From positions 717,078 to 781,077 of the forward strand of contig JAVDOI010000043.1 of the NCBI GenBank assembly GCA_032191485.1: a DNA stretch of 64,000 bases, given 5' to 3'. Shown here in pieces: positions 60,848 to 64,000 of the stretch (position 1 is the stretch's first letter; each line of letters begins with the position of its first letter). A program made the translations under genes and the position numbers. The DNA is from Leptoclinus maculatus (lineage: Eukaryota > Chordata > Actinopteri > Perciformes > Stichaeidae). The notes beneath the pieces are model-generated. The model had not been told where the DNA came from. It made no database searches and saw nothing but the letters and a program-made list of their open reading frames with translations.

Positions 60848-61394
60848 GTAAGAAGTACAGATTAGTATTTGAGAATCAAACTGACTCCCCGCTTATAGTT
60901 TAATAAATTTGGTCTTTCATGGTTTGAATTGCAATGAAACACCTTCTGAAGAATATCAGTCGAACAGTTTCATGTTTCTCAAACTATCTCATTGGCTCAC
61001 ATTCTTTTCCTTCTTGTACCCTGGAGAGTCTTGTCTTGACAGCCTTACATCAGCATATGCCCTTTCTTTCTGTTCCTAAGCTCTTCCTTGAGCCAATGAT
61101 AATCGCATCATTGACCAAATATACAGAGTTGAAGAATATTGAAATATGTTTTTCAGCTATCTCCATCTTTCATTTTTGAAAGAAGACTATGCTCCTTATC
61201 TTGCAGTTATTTCTAAGTTTCTTAATAATGACTGTTTTCTGAAATGTTCTTGCATCTAACACCTTGGTTATCGCAGTAATTAATTCCGATTACCAGCTCT
61301 TATGGCTTTACCACCCATCTATTGTGTAATGATTGCACCTAGCTTATGTACTATATCTGTGATGCTTAAAAAAGGTTTTTCTATTATTTTCTAG
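60848..61394 (+). other. col6a3: col6a3 intron 9
   Basis: AT-rich, nothing else recognised; ends TTTTCTAG. Confidence 0.8.
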
Positions 61395-61997
61395 TTGAAT
61401 TAGAGTCCCCTCAAAGAGACATAGTGTTTCTATTGGATGGGTCTGATGACACACGGAGTGTCTTCCAAGCAATGAAACATTTTGTCCAAAGAGTGGTAGA
61501 AAGCCTCAGTGTTGGTGAGAACAAAGACCGTGTCTCTGTGGTCCAGTATAGCAGAGATCAACAGACACATTTCAGTTTGAACACCTACAAGGAAAAACAA
61601 AATGTTCTAGCTGCTGTCCAGCAGTTGAACCATAAAGGAGGCAGACCCCTCAACACTGGGGCAGCTCTTGACTATGTGAGGAAAAATGCTTTCGCTGAAT
61701 ACTCTGGGAGTCGGCATCAAGACGGTGTCCCTCAGATATTGATTCTGCTGAATGGGGGAAGATCTCAAGATGATGTTGCAAGTGCCATTGCGGCTCTAAA
61801 ACAGGACAAAGTTGTTCCATTTTGTATAGGAACAAGAAATGCAGACATACTTGAGCTTCAAATGATTGCACACAATCCCTCCTATGCTTTCTCTGTGCCT
61901 CGGTTTGATGATATTGAGAGCATCCATCAACAACTTCTGTCATTTGTAAAAAGGGTGCCTCGACAGCAGCCAAGACTAAAACCAAACAATGTATTAG
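61395..61997 (+). CDS. col6a3: col6a3 exon 10: vWA module 8
   Basis: 201 codons (residues about 1438-1638). It opens VELESPQRDIVFLLDGSDDT, with VQRVVESLSVGENKDRVSVV, NHKGGRPLNTGAALDYVRKN and GSRHQDGVPQILILLNGG. VQRVVESL is also a phrase of human N5. The metal site is incomplete (DGSDD, LLNGG). Splice sites are TTTTCTAG|TTGAAT and TTAG|GTAAGA. Seven bases past the exon end the intron becomes a long TATC repeat. Phase 1-1. Confidence 0.9.
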
Positions 61998-62003
61998 GTA
62001 AGA

Positions 62004-62135
<132 letters not shown>

Positions 62136-62192
62136 TATTTCATTATGGATACATTTATGTGTAACTAACTAAGCATTATCCTTGTCTGACAG

Positions 62193-62795
62193 TTTCTACA
62201 GATCAAACTGAATCCATTCAACACGATATTGTATTTTTACTGGATTCCTCGGACGAAATGCAAATTTTTTTTAAGGCAATCCTTGGCTTTGTTGGGAGAA
62301 TGGTGGACAAATTCAATGTGGACGAGAACAAAGATCGTGTTTCAGTGGTGCAGTACAGCACACAACCCTCTGTTGAATTTTTTCTGAACACGTACAAAAC
62401 ACAGCAGAAGGTTGCTGACAATGTGAAAATTCTGAGGCATAAAGGAGGCAGAACCCTCAATACTGGTGCAGCCCTTCAGTACGTCAAGGAAAATGTTTTC
62501 ACTGCCTCTTCTGGAAGTAGGCACCACCAGGGTGTCCCTCAGATTTTGGTTCTCTTAACTGGCGGACGGTCAAATGATGATGTCAGACATGCCGTGGAAA
62601 ACTTGAGAGAAATTGGTGTGATGTTATATGTGGTGGGAACAAAGAATGCCGATACCCTTGAGATTCAGTCTATTTCACAGGAAGCCAGTCATGCTTTCTT
62701 TGCAGCAGAATCCAGTGATCTGTCCGACATTGAACAACATGTATTTTCTGTCATTAAGAAGGGTGTAACCACTTCTATCAAACCAGTAATAAATG
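62193..62795 (+). CDS. col6a3: col6a3 exon 11: vWA module 9
   Basis: 201 codons (residues about 1639-1839). It opens VSTDQTESIQHDIVFLLDSS, with NVDENKDRVSVVQYSTQPSV, RHKGGRTLNTGAALQYVKEN and GSRHHQGVPQILVLLTGGRS. The metal site is incomplete (DSSDE, LLTGG). Two acceptors nine bases apart, CTGACAG| (62192) and TTTCTACAG| (62201), are both in phase. Using the second removes three residues from the linker. The donor is AATG|GTAAGA. It is the nearest relative of module 8. Confidence 0.9.
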
Positions 62796-63544
62796 GTAAG
62801 ACTAATGCCTGTAATGAATTCATGTTATACACCATGTGCACAACATAGACCTCAAGGCATTCATTCTAACTGAGGGTGAATGATGCAACAGACTAGGGTC
62901 CTTTTGCTCACAATAACTATTGTAAGCTTTCCTTTATGCTGTTTTGACAGTTACGTCTGATTATGTTAAGCAAAGAGCTCTGCTGCTCTGTTGTAGTGGT
63001 AGGGCTGGGCAATAATTCAATCTGATAATATATTGTCTATTACATACTAACTTCAATTTCTCTGAAAATATGATCAAACTCTGTTAAATCGAGCTATTGT
63101 TGTAATCTGATCACTCACTTGAAGTATAGCTGGAAATATTTATGTATTTTTTTCCATAATTTTACTTGAAACTCTCTTTATTTTTCAGTAAAGTTCTTAA
63201 TTAATAAGAACATACTCAGTACTTTTCATTTCTCAAGTGTTTAATTCACATAGGATATTAGAAAAATAGACTTTACCATGCGGTATTTCATATAGATTAT
63301 TTATTCATTGAATTACCTGAAAACATGCTATATCGTGATATGAAATTACCTTTATTGTTATAGAAGATTTTGGCCATATCGCTAAGCCCTATCCAGTGGG
63401 GAGGATTGCGTCAACAAAAAAGTTCCTCTAAAATAGCAGTTAGTTGTTGTGCACATGGGGTTATTAAACATTTGCAGGAATAAAACACTTTTCATCACAA
63501 ATTTCATCAACAAACAATTTGCTTAAATGCCTGTGTGATTGCAG
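62796..63544 (+). other. col6a3: col6a3 intron 11
   Basis: AT-rich, nothing definite recognised; ends GTGTGATTGCAG. Confidence 0.8.
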
Positions 63545-64000
63545 ATCCTAACAGAAGAGACGTGGTTTTTGTACTTGATGGTTCTGATGATTCTCAGCGA
63601 AGATTCCCAGATATTAAAGATTTTGTGCAGAAGATAGTGGTGGACCTTAACATTGATGCAAACAAAGATCGCGTGGCTGTGGTCCAATACAGCAACACGG
63701 CAGAGATTGATTTTAACTTGGGACGTTACACAACAGAGGATGATGTTCTCGATGCAGTAAGAAGCCTCAGTCACAAAGGGGGGTATCCTCACAACATTGG
63801 GGCAGCTCTCCAGTATGTGAGGGAGCATGTATTTACTTCTGACTCAGGAAGTAGACTCCTTGAAGGAGTTCCACAGATACTCATACTACTGAGTAGTGGA
63901 AGATCTGGAGATGACATAAGAACCCCTGTCAGGATGCTGAAAGAGACTGGTGTCATTTCAATTGCCATTGGAACACCTGATGCTGACACTCTAGAGCTGC
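63545..64000 (+). CDS. col6a3: col6a3 exon 12 (partial): vWA module 10, cut by the window edge
   Basis: The first 456 bases of a further vWA exon (residues about 1840-1991). It opens DPNRRDVVFVLDGSDDSQRR, then SHKGGYPHNIGAALQYVREH, GSRLLEGVPQILILLSSGRS and IAIGTPDADTLEL. Isoleucine replaces the metal-site threonine. It resembles modules 6-9 and the human N5/N4 type. It lacks the features of human N1 (GGRHANTKVGLEHL), the last vWA before the triple helix. More vWA exons, the collagenous domain and the C-terminal modules should follow outside the window. Confidence 0.9.

Overview
This window looks like nuclear DNA of a teleost fish. It is sparse in genes, rich in DNA transposons, SINE, LINE and LTR fragments, and has spliced genes with GT-AG introns. 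Two vertebrate genes are recognisable, lying head to head. On the minus strand at the left are the first two coding exons of melanophilin (mlph; 16807-16949 and 554-775). The gene continues past the left edge. On the plus strand at the right is the 5' part of the collagen VI alpha-3 gene (col6a3): a signal-peptide exon at 51172-51286 followed by ten exons that each encode one von Willebrand factor A (vWA) domain (51728-63998+). The gene continues past the right edge. From memory, MLPH and COL6A3 are divergent neighbours in human too, which supports both names.

Layout. 1-553 is mlph intron 2. 776-16806 is the roughly 16-kb intron 1, packed with repeats. The most notable is a young non-autonomous LTR retrotransposon (5618-8716, 5-bp target duplication CTTAC) sitting inside a tRNA-derived SINE, which itself seems to sit inside an older dispersed repeat. 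A candidate mlph non-coding first exon with a strong splice donor lies at about 20714-20800, with an MITF-type E-box just upstream. From about 20.8 to 51.17 kb I see no convincing protein-coding gene, only repeats, simple sequence and unassigned DNA that may hold the col6a3 promoter and non-coding exon 1.

Mobile DNA. Three related hAT-type elements (12380-13550, 18357-19336, 21307-22596) have matching terminal repeats and 8-bp target duplications. Two retain a short in-frame remnant of the transposase C-terminal dimerisation region. A different hAT-like element (29088-30297) contains a second hAT-like fragment. LINE remnants (14643-14711, 36750-37565), a second SINE (39130-39283) and several short dispersed families recur through the window.

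How the genes work: melanophilin links Rab27a on melanosomes to myosin Va in pigment cells, while collagen VI alpha-3 is an extracellular microfibril chain. They share a neighbourhood, not a pathway. All col6a3 introns here are phase 1 and every vWA exon is a multiple of three, so any module can be skipped in frame. The last five vWA modules resemble each other and none resembles the membrane-proximal N1 module of human COL6A3, so this gene probably carries an enlarged array continuing beyond the window.
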